Source: Ramlibacter monticola (lineage in GTDB: Bacteria; Pseudomonadota; Gammaproteobacteria; Burkholderiales; Burkholderiaceae_C). From it: a stretch of DNA of 64,000 nt. The DNA lies in contig NZ_JAEQNE010000001.1 in the NCBI RefSeq assembly GCF_016722785.1, positions 868,001 to 932,000 of the forward strand, read 5' to 3'. The notes under the pieces were generated by a model. It did no database searches. It was given only the letters and a program-made list of their open reading frames with translations, and was not told the DNA's origin. Below, one piece after another: positions 55,972 to 63,711 of the stretch; the first letter of the stretch is position 1; the number at the start of each line of letters is the position of its first letter. Made by a program: the position numbers and the translations under genes.

Positions 55972-57192
55972 ATGCAAGACGCCGCCCCCAAGCTTTCGAT
56001 GACCCAGGTGCTGGTCTGCGGCGCCCTGGTCGTGACCCTGTCGATGGGCATCCGCCACGGCTTCGGCCTGTGGCTGCAGCCGATCACGCAGGCGCAGGAC
56101 TGGAGCCGCCAGACTTTCGCCTTTGCGATCGCCATCCAGAACCTGGCCTGGGGCCTGATCGGCATCTTCGCCGGCATGCTGGCCGACCGCTTCGGCGCCT
56201 TCCGGGTGCTGGCGGTCGGCGCCCTGCTCTACGCAGCCGGGCTGGTGGGCATGGCCTTCCCGACCAATCCGCTGGTGTTCGTGCTGACCGCGGGCGTGCT
56301 GATCGGCGCGGCGCAGGCCGGAACCACCTACGCCATCGTCTACGGCGTGATCGGCCGGCAGATCGACCCGAGCAAGCGCTCCTGGGCCATGGGCGTCGCG
56401 GCCGCGGCGGGGTCGTTCGGGCAGTTCCTGATGGTGCCGGTGGAACAGGGCCTGATCGGCGGCCTGGGCTGGCAGCAGGCGCTGCTGGTGCTGGCCGTCA
56501 CCGCGCTGCTGATCGTGCCGCTGGCGCGCGGGCTGCGCGAGCCGGGCCTGGGCGGGGCGCACGCGCCGAAGCGCGAGCAGACCGTCCTGCAGGCGCTGGC
56601 CGAGGCCTTCCGCTACCCCAGCTTCCAGCTGCTGATGGCGGGCTACTTCGTGTGCGGCTTCCAGGTCGTGTTCATCGGCGTGCACATGCCCAGCTACCTC
56701 AAGGACAAGGGCCTGTCGCCGCAGGTGGCGAGCTACGCGCTGGCCATCATCGGCCTGTTCAACGTGTTCGGCACCTACATCGTGGGCATGCTGGGGCAGA
56801 AGCTGGCCAAGCGGAAGATCCTGGCCGGCATCTACCTGGGCCGCTCGGTCGCGATCACGCTGTTCCTGCTGGCGCCGCTGACGCCCGGGTCGGTCTACGT
56901 CTTCTCGGCGGTGATCGGCCTGCTGTGGCTGTCCACGGTGCCGCCCACCAACGCCACCATCGCCAACATCTTCGGCGTCGCGCACCTGTCGATGCTGGGC
57001 GGCTTCGTTTTCTTCAGCCACCAGATCGGCTCCTTCATGGGCGTGTGGCTGGGCGGCCTGCTGTACGACCGCACCGGCAGCTACGACATCGTCTGGTACC
57101 TGTCGATCGCGCTGGGCATCTTCGCGGCGGTGGTGAACCTGCCGGTGCGGGAGGCGCCGATCGCGCGGACGGCCATGCCGCAGGGGGCCTGA
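55972..57192 (+). CDS. Major facilitator superfamily transporter
   Basis: 406-aa, 12-helix MFS permease. The first helix contains TLSMGIRHGFGLWLQPI, and the loop 2-3 motif is GMLADRFGAFRVLAVG. A central charged loop (LGGAHAPKREQ) separates the two halves, and VGMLGQKLAKRK is the matching loop in the second half. The subgroup resembles oxalate/formate or monocarboxylate permeases, but the substrate is not readable. It diverges from parE across 159 bp without a recognisable promoter match. Its stop overlaps a small membrane-protein gene (TGATG). Confidence 0.88.
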   Translation: MQDAAPKLSMTQVLVCGALVVTLSMGIRHGFGLWLQPITQAQDWSRQTFAFAIAIQNLAWGLIGIFAGMLADRFGAFRVLAVGALLYAAGLVGMAFPTNPLVFVLTAGVLIGAAQAGTTYAIVYGVIGRQIDPSKRSWAMGVAAAAGSFGQFLMVPVEQGLIGGLGWQQALLVLAVTALLIVPLARGLREPGLGGAHAPKREQTVLQALAEAFRYPSFQLLMAGYFVCGFQVVFIGVHMPSYLKDKGLSPQVASYALAIIGLFNVFGTYIVGMLGQKLAKRKILAGIYLGRSVAITLFLLAPLTPGSVYVFSAVIGLLWLSTVPPTNATIANIFGVAHLSMLGGFVFFSHQIGSFMGVWLGGLLYDRTGSYDIVWYLSIALGIFAAVVNLPVREAPIARTAMPQGA

Positions 57193-57323
57193 TGTCGGCG
57201 AGGGGGCGCCGGGTCACGGCCTATGCCATCGCCGGCGCGGTGCTGGCGGGGGTGTTCGCGCTGTACACGCGGCCGGAGATGATGGTGGGCCTCGGGGAGA
57301 TGATCTGGGCATGTTTCCAGTGA
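57192..57323 (+). CDS. Small single-span membrane protein overlapping the MFS gene
   Basis: 43-aa protein. It starts MSARGRRVTAYAIAGAVLAG with positive residues before one hydrophobic helix (about residues 9-25), a short loop and a second weakly hydrophobic stretch (MMVGLGEMIWACF). ATG overlaps the MFS stop. The coupling suggests a small accessory subunit or stabiliser of the transporter. The family is not recognised and it is easily missed by length cut-offs. The 102-bp repeat element begins 25 nt later. Confidence 0.5.
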   Translation: MSARGRRVTAYAIAGAVLAGVFALYTRPEMMVGLGEMIWACFQ

Positions 57324-57348
57324 GGCGCGCGCACGCTTCCCCCCGGCC

Positions 57349-57450
57349 GGACCGGGACGGGACTGTCCGTCTCACTCCATGTCCCCCGGCACTGGCTGAA
57401 GCCAGTGCCTCCTCCTTTACTTCCGGAGACGGACAGTCCCGTCCCGGTCC
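57349..57450. repeat. 102-bp TIR element, copy 1
   Basis: Terminal inverted repeats of 25 bp, perfect: 57349-57373 (GGACCGGGACGGGACTGTCC...) and 57426-57450. A perfect internal hairpin GGCACTGGCT-GA-AGCCAGTGCC is at 57388-57409. Its reverse complement aligns end to end with copy 2 at the same length. The differences fall mostly as paired changes in the stems. Confidence 0.85.
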
Positions 57451-57550
57451 TGCGCTGCGCCGCGATGGACCATGGCGTCCCCCCGGGCCCCCGAAGAACG
57501 CTCGCGGCCACGCTCATCGGAGCATCTGCCACCCGCACCCGCACACCCCA

Positions 57551-57652
57551 GGACCGGAGCGGGATTGTCCGCCTCCGGAAGTAAAGGGGGAGGCAGGGCC
57601 TTCAGGCCCTGCCGGAGGACATGGAGTGAGGCGGACAATTCCGCTCCGGTCC
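57551..57652. repeat. 102-bp TIR element, copy 2 (inverted orientation)
   Basis: TIRs at 57551-57575 (GGACCGGAGCGGGATTGTCC...) and 57628-57652, 24 of 25 matching. The internal hairpin GGCAGGGCCT-TC-AGGCCCTGCC is at 57592-57613. The conserved single-stranded blocks are CGGAAGTAAAGG and GGACATGGAGTGAG. It lies 100 bp from copy 1 in opposite orientation, just upstream of the methyltransferase gene. Confidence 0.85.
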
Positions 57653-57717
57653 GGCGCCGGTGGCCACCGCCGTTTCCCGGCCCGTTCCGGCACGCGGGCA
57701 GCCGCGTGACCAGCACC

Positions 57718-58257
57718 ATGCACGGAACCGACGAAGCCTCCCCCTGGATCCGCCTGTGGTCCCACCTGGTCCCGCCGGGCGGCACCGTGCTGGACGTGGC
57801 CTGCGGCCGCGGCCGCCACCTGCGCTGGTTCGCCGCGCGCGGCCATCCCGTCACGGGGGTCGACCGCGACCCCGAGGCCATCGCCGCCATCGCGGGCCTC
57901 GGCGAGATCGTGCGGGCCGACATCGAGAACGGCCCCTGGCCCTTGGCGGACCGGCAGTTCGACCTCGTGGTCGTCACCAATTACCTCTGGCGGCCACTGT
58001 TTCCGCAGATCCTGGCCGCGGTCGCTCCCGGCGGCGTGCTGCTGCACGAGACCTTCACGCAGGGCAATGAGTCCGTCGGCAAGCCCTCGCGCCCCGAATT
58101 CCTGCTGACGCCGGGCGAGCTGCTGCAGGTCTACGGCGGCGCGCTGCGGGTGGTCGCGTTCGAGGACGGCTTCCTCGATGGCCCGCCGCGCTTCGTCCAG
58201 CGCATCGCGGCGGTGCGCGAGCGGCCGAGCCCTACAAGAGTGCGTTACATGCTCTAG
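57718..58257 (+). CDS. Class I SAM-dependent methyltransferase
   Basis: 179-aa methyltransferase with motif I VLDVACGRGRHLRWFA, acidic end of strand 2 VTGVDRDPEAI, motif at VRADIENGPWPL and strand 4 FDLVVVTNYLWRPL. The substrate is unknown; the form resembles tellurite-resistance TehB-like or small-molecule methyltransferases. ATG 57718 is used, with GTG 57706 as an in-frame alternative. It precedes dapA by 30 nt. Confidence 0.85.
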   Translation: MHGTDEASPWIRLWSHLVPPGGTVLDVACGRGRHLRWFAARGHPVTGVDRDPEAIAAIAGLGEIVRADIENGPWPLADRQFDLVVVTNYLWRPLFPQILAAVAPGGVLLHETFTQGNESVGKPSRPEFLLTPGELLQVYGGALRVVAFEDGFLDGPPRFVQRIAAVRERPSPTRVRYML

Positions 58258-58287
58258 TTAGAATCGACGGATTCCCGGGACACAACC

Positions 58288-59175
58288 ATGACACCGATTA
58301 CTGGCAGCATCGTCGCGCTCGTCACCCCGATGCTGGACGACGGCAGCGTCGACTACCCCGCCCTGCGCAAGCTGGTCGACTGGCACATCGAGCAGGGGAC
58401 CGACTGCGTCTGCGTGGTCGGCACCACCGGCGAGTCGCCGACCGTCGACGTCGAGGAGCACCAGGAGATCATCCGCGTCGCCGTGGAACAGGCGAAGAAG
58501 CGCGTGCCCATCATGGCCGGCTGCGGCGCCAACTCCACCGTCGAGGCGATCGCGCTGGCGAAGTTCGCGCAGAAGGTCGGCGCGGACGCCCAGCTGCAGG
58601 TCGTGCCCTACTACAACAAGCCCGGGCAGGAAGGCCTGTTCCAGCACTTCAAGGCGATCGCCGAAGCGACCGGTGACCTGCCCATGGTGCTTTACAACGT
58701 GCCCGGCCGCACGGTCGCGGACATGCAGCACGACACGGTGCTGCGCCTCGCGCGGGTGCCCGGCATCGTCGGCATCAAGGAAGCCACGAGCAACATCGAG
58801 CGTGCCGAGTGGCTGATCAAGGAAGCCCCGAAGGGCTTCTCCATCTATTCCGGCGACGACGCCACCGCCGTGGCGCTGATGCTGTGCGGCGGCCAGGGCA
58901 ACATCAGCGTGACGGCCAACGTGGCCCCGCGCCTGATGCACGAACTGTGCGTCGCCGCCATCGCCGGCGATGCGAAGAAGGCGATGGAGATCCAGCTGCG
59001 CCTGCTGCCCGTGCACAAGCACCTGTTCGTCGAAGCCAACCCGATCCCCGTGAAGTGGGCCATGGCCCGCATGGGCCTGATGGGCGGCGCGCTGCGCCTC
59101 CCGATGACGCCGCTCGCCAAGGCCAACGAAGCCGTGGTCGAGGGCGCGCTGCGTGCCGCCGGCCTGCTGGGCTGA
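58288..59175 (+). CDS. dapA: 4-hydroxy-tetrahydrodipicolinate synthase
   Basis: 295-aa TIM-barrel lyase that condenses pyruvate and aspartate semialdehyde in lysine/diaminopimelate synthesis. The Schiff-base Lys164 is in GIKEATSN, Tyr136 and Arg141 are in LYNVPGRT, and Thr46-Thr47 are in VVGTTGES, so all key residues are present. The start follows the expected [15 protein letters not shown] pattern. It leads a dapA-bamC-MBL string that is a familiar betaproteobacterial order. Confidence 0.96.
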   Translation: MTPITGSIVALVTPMLDDGSVDYPALRKLVDWHIEQGTDCVCVVGTTGESPTVDVEEHQEIIRVAVEQAKKRVPIMAGCGANSTVEAIALAKFAQKVGADAQLQVVPYYNKPGQEGLFQHFKAIAEATGDLPMVLYNVPGRTVADMQHDTVLRLARVPGIVGIKEATSNIERAEWLIKEAPKGFSIYSGDDATAVALMLCGGQGNISVTANVAPRLMHELCVAAIAGDAKKAMEIQLRLLPVHKHLFVEANPIPVKWAMARMGLMGGALRLPMTPLAKANEAVVEGALRAAGLLG

Positions 59176-59203
59176 GCACGCGAAGACATCCAGAGGGGAT
59201 TCC

Positions 59204-60283
59204 ATGAAGTTGATCGCCAAGTTCGGCCTTCTCGCCGTGGCCGCGGCGCTGTCCGCCTGCTCCGTCCTGCAAGAGGACAAGATCGATTACCGCAGCGCCA
59301 GCAAGGGCGTGACGCTCGAAGTGCCGCCGGACCTGACGCAGTTGTCCCGGGACTCGCGCTACGCGACGCCGGGCGGCGCCGTCTCCGCCAGCAGCTACAA
59401 CGTGGGCCAGGCCGTGCCCAACCTGCCGACCGCGGCCACCGCCGTGGGCGACGTGCGCATCGAGCGCGCCGGCAACCAGCGCTGGCTGGTGGTGAACCGC
59501 TCGGCCGACCAGGTCTGGCCGCTGGTGCGCGACTTCTGGCAGGAGAGCGGCTTCCTGCTGACGATGGACCAGCCCAACCTCGGCATCATGGAAACCGACT
59601 GGGCCGAGAACCGGGCCAAGATACCGCAGGACATCATCCGCGGCACGCTGGGCAAGCTGATCGACTCGGCCTACTCCACCTCCGAACGCGACAAGTTCCG
59701 CACGCGCCTGGAGCGCTCCGCCACCGGCGGCACCGAGATCTACATCAGCCACCGCGGCATGATCGAGGTCTACACCACGCAGCAGAAGGAGAACACGGCG
59801 TGGCAGCCGCGCCCGGCCGATCCCGAGCTGGAAGCCGAGTTCCTGCGCCGCCTGATGGTGAAGCTGGGGGCGCCGCAGGCGCAGGCCGCGGCCGCCACCA
59901 ACGTCGCCTCCGACAAGCCCACCTCGCGGGTCGAGACCCAGAACAGCCAGCCGGTGGTGGTGATCGACGAGGGCTTCGACCGCGCCTGGCGCCGCGTCGG
60001 CCTCGCGCTGGACCGCACCGGATTCACGGTGGAGGACCGCGACCGCAGCCAGGGCACCTACTTCGTGCGCTACGTGCCGCCGAACCCGGACAAGAAGGAG
60101 CCCGGCTTCTTCGGCAAGCTGTTCAGCCGCAGCGAGAAGACGGAGCAGCCGCTGAAGTACCGCATCAACCTGAAGGCCGAAGGCCAGAGCACCACCGTCT
60201 CGGTGCTGAACGCGAACGGCGCGCCGGAGACTTCCGCCAACGCGCAGCGCATCGTGCAGGTGATCGCCGAGGACCTGAAGTAA
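59204..60283 (+). CDS. bamC: Outer membrane assembly lipoprotein BamC
   Basis: 359-aa lipoprotein of the BAM beta-barrel assembly complex. The signal peptide ends in the lipobox LSAC. The N-terminal unstructured segment that binds BamD shows IDYRSASKGVTLEVPPDLT. Two helix-grip domains follow, the first around RWLVVNRSADQVWPLVRDFW and the second around VVIDEGFDRAWRRVGLALD, separated by an Ala/Gln linker. AGAGGGG precedes the ATG. It lies 28 nt after dapA, as in E. coli. Confidence 0.93.
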   Translation: MKLIAKFGLLAVAAALSACSVLQEDKIDYRSASKGVTLEVPPDLTQLSRDSRYATPGGAVSASSYNVGQAVPNLPTAATAVGDVRIERAGNQRWLVVNRSADQVWPLVRDFWQESGFLLTMDQPNLGIMETDWAENRAKIPQDIIRGTLGKLIDSAYSTSERDKFRTRLERSATGGTEIYISHRGMIEVYTTQQKENTAWQPRPADPELEAEFLRRLMVKLGAPQAQAAAATNVASDKPTSRVETQNSQPVVVIDEGFDRAWRRVGLALDRTGFTVEDRDRSQGTYFVRYVPPNPDKKEPGFFGKLFSRSEKTEQPLKYRINLKAEGQSTTVSVLNANGAPETSANAQRIVQVIAEDLK

Positions 60284-60293
60284 CGGGGCTTCC

Positions 60294-61073
60294 GTGATCC
60301 GTTTCAAGAGCCTGGGCAGTGGCAGTTCGGGGAACGCCACGGTGGTCCAGGCGCGCAGCGGCGCCCACGCGGCGCACCTGCTGATCGACTGCGGCCTCGG
60401 CATCCGCGAACTGGACAAGCGCCTGCGCGCGGCCGGCATGCTGGCCGACCAGATCGACGCGGTCTTCGTCACCCACGAACACGGCGACCACATCGGCTGC
60501 GCGCGCGCGCTCGCCCTGCGCGAGCGCATCCCGGTGTACATGAGCGAAGGCACCTATGCCGCGATCGGCCAGCCGGACTTCGACGGCCTGCTGCGGCTGG
60601 CCTGCGACGGCGCCGTCTTCGAGCTCGGGTCCATGCAGGTGCGACCGTTCACGGTGCCGCACGATGCGCGCGAACCGCTGCAGCTCACGCTGACCGACGG
60701 CGACGCGCGCCTGGGCGTCGTGACGGACCTCGGGCACGTCAGCGCGCATGTCGTGCAGGAACTGGCCGGGTGCAGCACCTTGTTGCTGGAGTGCAACCAC
60801 GACGAGGAGATGCTCAGGGCCTCGCGCTATCCGCCTTTCCTCAAGCGGCGCGTGGGCGGCCCCTACGGACACCTGGCCAACGGCGCGGCCGCGGCCTTCG
60901 CGCAGTCGCTGCTCGCGGCAGGCCACCTGCGGCAGGTGGTGGCCGCGCACCTCAGCGAGGAGAACAACACGCCGGAACTCGCGCGCGCGGCGCTGGCCCA
61001 GGCCTTGGGCTGCGGCGCCAGCGACGTGCATGTGGCCGATGGGCCCTGCGGCAGCGGCTGGTTGGCTGCGTAG
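60294..61073 (+). CDS. MBL-fold metallo-hydrolase (YycJ/WalJ-like)
   Basis: 259-aa metallo-beta-lactamase-fold protein. It begins IRFKSLGSGSSGNATVV, the hallmark of the YycJ/WalJ group. The metal motif is FVTHEHGDHIGCA. Further ligands include VTDLGHVS and the C-terminal AAHLSEENNTPELA. YycJ-type proteins are proposed exonuclease-like enzymes linked to DNA repair. The start is GTG, 10 nt after the bamC stop. A repeat-rich gap of about 540 bp follows. Confidence 0.88.
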   Translation: MIRFKSLGSGSSGNATVVQARSGAHAAHLLIDCGLGIRELDKRLRAAGMLADQIDAVFVTHEHGDHIGCARALALRERIPVYMSEGTYAAIGQPDFDGLLRLACDGAVFELGSMQVRPFTVPHDAREPLQLTLTDGDARLGVVTDLGHVSAHVVQELAGCSTLLLECNHDEEMLRASRYPPFLKRRVGGPYGHLANGAAAAFAQSLLAAGHLRQVVAAHLSEENNTPELARAALAQALGCGASDVHVADGPCGSGWLAA

Positions 61074-61202
61074 GCGCGACCCACCAAGAAGAAGTTCTTT
61101 GCCGATTTGCGCGAACGGGGTGAATCGCGTTCGGCGGCGAGCGCACTGTGATACACGAATTGGTGCGGTCAGCCGCCGTCTCGCTTCGTTGCTAGTGGGC
61201 CC

Positions 61203-61232
61203 GGACCAGGACGGGCCTGTCCGCCCTGGTCC
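61203..61232. repeat. Collapsed copy of the TIR element
   Basis: GGACCAGG-ACGGGCCTGTCCGC-CCTGGTCC keeps both TIR ends and part of the left stem, with the middle deleted. It lies about 108 bp from copy 3, the same kind of pairing seen for copies 1 and 2. Confidence 0.55.
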
Positions 61233-61339
61233 TGCGCAGCGCGCGTCCGGGCAGTTTGCCTGCGCCCATCTGCGTCTCGCGGCGCACGGCTTGCGGCACG
61301 CGTCAACGAAGCCGCTGCGCACGAACCTGGCGCGGCGCA

Positions 61340-61465
61340 GGACCAGAGCGGGGCTGTCCGGCTCGGCGACATAAAGGAGGAGGCGCGGGCGCCGCGCTCA
61401 CCCGGGGCGCGGTTCTCACCCGCGCCGGGGGACAGTCGCAGAGACGGACAGCCCCGCTCTGGTCC
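61340..61465. repeat. TIR element, copy 3 (126 bp, enlarged internal stem)
   Basis: TIRs at 61340-61364 (GGACCAGAGCGGGGCTGTCC...) and 61441-61465, 24 of 25 matching. It keeps ATAAAGGAGGAGGC and GCCGGGGGACA. The internal hairpin is larger, with outer pairs GGCGCGGG/CCCGCGCC and an inner arm near GCCGCGC/GCGCGG. The region 61074-61617 contains no gene beyond these elements. Confidence 0.8.
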
Positions 61466-61554
61466 GGCAAGAAGGCCGCTGCGCGCACCTGAAGATTTCC
61501 TCATCCGACGGAAACGAACCCTCTCCAGCGGCCTCCGGAGATCAGCGGAGTACC

Positions 61555-61581
61555 AAAGAAAAAGCCGCCCGAAGGCGGCTT
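61555..61581 (-). terminator. Rho-independent terminator for the small lipoprotein gene
   Basis: On the minus strand AAGCCGCC-TTCG-GGCGGCTT forms an 8-bp stem with a stable TTCG loop, followed by TTTCTTTGG. It begins about 37 nt after the lipoprotein stop. This is the clearest intrinsic terminator in the window. Confidence 0.9.
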
Positions 61582-61617
61582 CTTCCAGCAGCGCGCAAGC
61601 GCGCGCCGCGCAATGGC

Positions 61618-61845
61618 TTACTTCGTGCCCGAAGCGGCGGAAGCGGCGCCCACGGCAGCGGAGGCAGAGCCCGCGGCGGCGGAAGCAGCGCTGGAGGACG
61701 TGTCGGCGGTGGGAGCCGGCGCGGGAGCGGGGGCCGGAGCAGCAGCGGGCGCCGGGGCGGGCGCGGGCGCCGGTTCTTCCTTCTTGCCGCAGGCGGCCAG
61801 GGCAACGGCGGCGACCAGGGTGGCCAGAACGAGCGATTTCTTCAT
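61618..61845 (-). CDS. Small Ala/Pro-rich lipoprotein
   Basis: 75-aa predicted lipoprotein. The signal peptide MKKSLVLATLVAAVALAAC ends in a lipobox. The mature part is GKKEE followed by an Ala-Pro repeat tract and an Ala/Ser tail. Such tracts span the periplasm or interact with peptidoglycan. It has its own promoter (TATAAT at 61957-61962) and a strong terminator, so it is probably well expressed as a single-gene transcript. The function is unknown. Confidence 0.82.
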   Translation of the reverse strand: MKKSLVLATLVAAVALAACGKKEEPAPAPAPAPAAAPAPAPAPAPTADTSSSAASAAAGSASAAVGAASAASGTK

Positions 61846-61956
61846 TTCAGGTTTCCTTCTAGGGATGGGGACAACGATTCCGGAACTTTGTCCTGGCGGG
61901 CAAAGCCGCTAGTGACCGAGAGCGGGAGGCTCGCGCCCTTTCCAGCTCAGCCAAAA

Positions 61957-61962
61957 ATTATA
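61957..61962 (-). promoter_or_regulatory. -10 box (TATAAT) upstream of the small lipoprotein gene
   Basis: A perfect TATAAT on the minus strand, preceded by GAGGC. No good -35 lies at 17 nt, so the promoter may rely on the extended context. The leader to the lipoprotein ATG would be about 105 nt. Confidence 0.5.
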
Positions 61963-62012
61963 GCCTCAAAGGGTTTTCCCGCGCGAGCTCGCCAGCATAG
62001 TGGGGGCCTTCT

Positions 62013-62525
62013 TCAGAGCCCGAGCGTGCTCGCCGGGAAGGCGGGCGTGGCCTTCTGCAGCCATTCGGCCAGGCTTTCACGCAGCAGTACGCGACGCTCG
62101 GGCTCGCTGCCGCAGAAGCCGTTGCTGCGCTCGAGGTCGCGCCGCTCCAGCACCCACGCCGGACTCCACAGCGCACTGGGCAGGTCGAGCCGGTCCGCGC
62201 TGGGACAGGCAACAGCCGTGACGATGTGCGACCACTGGCGGCGCCACTGCACGAAGCGCGCATGCCGCTGCAGCACGCGATCGTAGTTGCGCGCCAGCAG
62301 CACGATGCCGCGGCCGGAGGAGGACCACGCCTGGAGCGACTCGGCGGTGGCGCGCTCGTCCAGGGGCCAGTCCTCGAAGTCGGGGTCGCTCAGGATGATG
62401 TCGCGCCAGCCGTCGCGCGCCGCGCACGCGAGCGCATCGCGCAGCAGCTGACGGAACTCCTCGCGGCCTTCGAAGCGCCGCGAGGGCAGCGGCGAGGCCG
62501 CTCCTTGTCGCTCCTCTTCGCTCAT
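62013..62525 (-). CDS. Conserved-looking protein of unknown function
   Basis: 170-aa cytosolic protein. Regions look like strand-helix alternation (WRDIILSDPDFEDWPLDERA, GIVLLARNYDRVLQRHARF) and a Trp-rich centre, with no signal peptide or membrane helix. ATG 62525 has an excellent GGAGGAG Shine-Dalgarno. An upstream in-frame extension to 62582 lacks one. It lies 28 nt downstream of roxA on the same strand. I do not recognise the family with certainty; a fold related to PLD-like or DUF7931 proteins is a guess. Confidence 0.7.
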   Translation of the reverse strand: MSEEERQGAASPLPSRRFEGREEFRQLLRDALACAARDGWRDIILSDPDFEDWPLDERATAESLQAWSSSGRGIVLLARNYDRVLQRHARFVQWRRQWSHIVTAVACPSADRLDLPSALWSPAWVLERRDLERSNGFCGSEPERRVLLRESLAEWLQKATPAFPASTLGL

Positions 62526-62553
62526 GACTCTCCTCCGTACGGCGGTTTCGCCA

Positions 62554-63690
62554 TCACTCGCCACGGGCCTCGCCCGTGGCATGGGCCCAGCCCGCTTCGC
62601 ACCACGATCGCAGCAGCGCGCGCGCGGCGTCGCTGGCCCCTTCGAGCTCGCCGGCCTCGAGCCGACGCCGGTCCGCCAGCCGCCGCATCAGGGTCGCGTC
62701 CGCGCCGGCGGCGCGCCAGGCCTCGCCGTTGATGAAGACGTGGCGCCGGTCATGCAGCATGCGCGTGCGCGCATCGAGCACCAGCGAGCGCAGCTTGCGA
62801 GGCGCCCGCCCGGGCTCGAACCACACGTTGGGCTTCGGTTCGCTGAGGTAGGCGCCCAGCGCGCGATCGAGCGCCGCGGGATCCCTCAATGCGGCGGCGA
62901 GCGCGTCCTGCGCGAACTGCCTCAGTCCCTCGGGCAGCGCGCCGGGCGCCCCGCTAGGGGCCTGGGCCGGGTCGCGGTAGATGCGCGGCTCGCCCTCTTC
63001 CGCCGCTTCGTCGGCGATGCGCTGCAGCAGCTCGCGCGCGAGCTCCGCCTGCGCCGGCGCGCGGAAGCCGATGGAGCAGGTCTGGCACTCGCCCTCGGCG
63101 ATGCCGTCGTGCGCGTAGCGCGGGGGCAGGTACAGCATGTCGCCCGGCTCCAGCACGAACTCCTGCTCGGGCTCGAAGTTCGCCAGGATCTTCAGCGGCA
63201 CGCCCTCCTGCAGCACCCTGTCCGACCGGCGGCCGATGCGCCAGCGGCGCCGGCCCTGGGCCTGCAGCAGGAACACGTCGTAGCTGTCGAAGTGCGGGCC
63301 GACACCGCCGGTGTCGGTGGCGTAGCTGATCATCAGGTCGTCCAGCCGCGCAGCGGGCACGAAATCGAAGCGGTGCAGCAGCTCGTGCGCGCCGGCGTGG
63401 TGCAGGTCCACGCCCTGCACGAGCAGGGTCCAGCCCGGCTTCTTCAGGGGCGGCAGCGCGCGGCGCGCGAAGGGCCCCCGCCGCAGCCGCCAGGACGGCC
63501 CGTCGTGGACGACGAGGCGCGATTCGACCTCGTCGCGTTCGGCCAGGGCGAACAGCTCGCGCGGCGCCAGCAGCGGCTGGAAGCCCGGGACGGCCTGGCG
63601 GACGAGAAGGGGCTTCTTCTGCCAGTGCCTTTTCATGAACAGCGTCGGGCTCAGGCCGCCGAGCAGGGCCAGTGGGGCGTGGGGGTCCAT
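62554..63690 (-). CDS. roxA: Ribosomal protein uL16 arginine hydroxylase (JmjC cupin)
   Basis: 378-aa Fe(II)/2-oxoglutarate oxygenase matching E. coli RoxA/YcfD in length and order. N-terminal FMKRHWQKKPLLVR is followed by SRLVVHDGPSW, DDLMISYATDTGGVGPH and the iron triad His133-Asp135 (PHFDSYDVF) and His194 (LPPRYAHDG). RRRWRIGRRSD and YSxGFRAP-like CSIGFRAPAQAEL come next, then a winged-helix C-terminal part. RoxA hydroxylates an Arg of ribosomal protein uL16. It is divergent from the FKBP gene with 21 bp between them. Confidence 0.88.
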   Translation of the reverse strand: MDPHAPLALLGGLSPTLFMKRHWQKKPLLVRQAVPGFQPLLAPRELFALAERDEVESRLVVHDGPSWRLRRGPFARRALPPLKKPGWTLLVQGVDLHHAGAHELLHRFDFVPAARLDDLMISYATDTGGVGPHFDSYDVFLLQAQGRRRWRIGRRSDRVLQEGVPLKILANFEPEQEFVLEPGDMLYLPPRYAHDGIAEGECQTCSIGFRAPAQAELARELLQRIADEAAEEGEPRIYRDPAQAPSGAPGALPEGLRQFAQDALAAALRDPAALDRALGAYLSEPKPNVWFEPGRAPRKLRSLVLDARTRMLHDRRHVFINGEAWRAAGADATLMRRLADRRRLEAGELEGASDAARALLRSWCEAGWAHATGEARGE

Positions 63691-63711
63691 GGGAGCTGCG
63701 ACAATTCTCCT

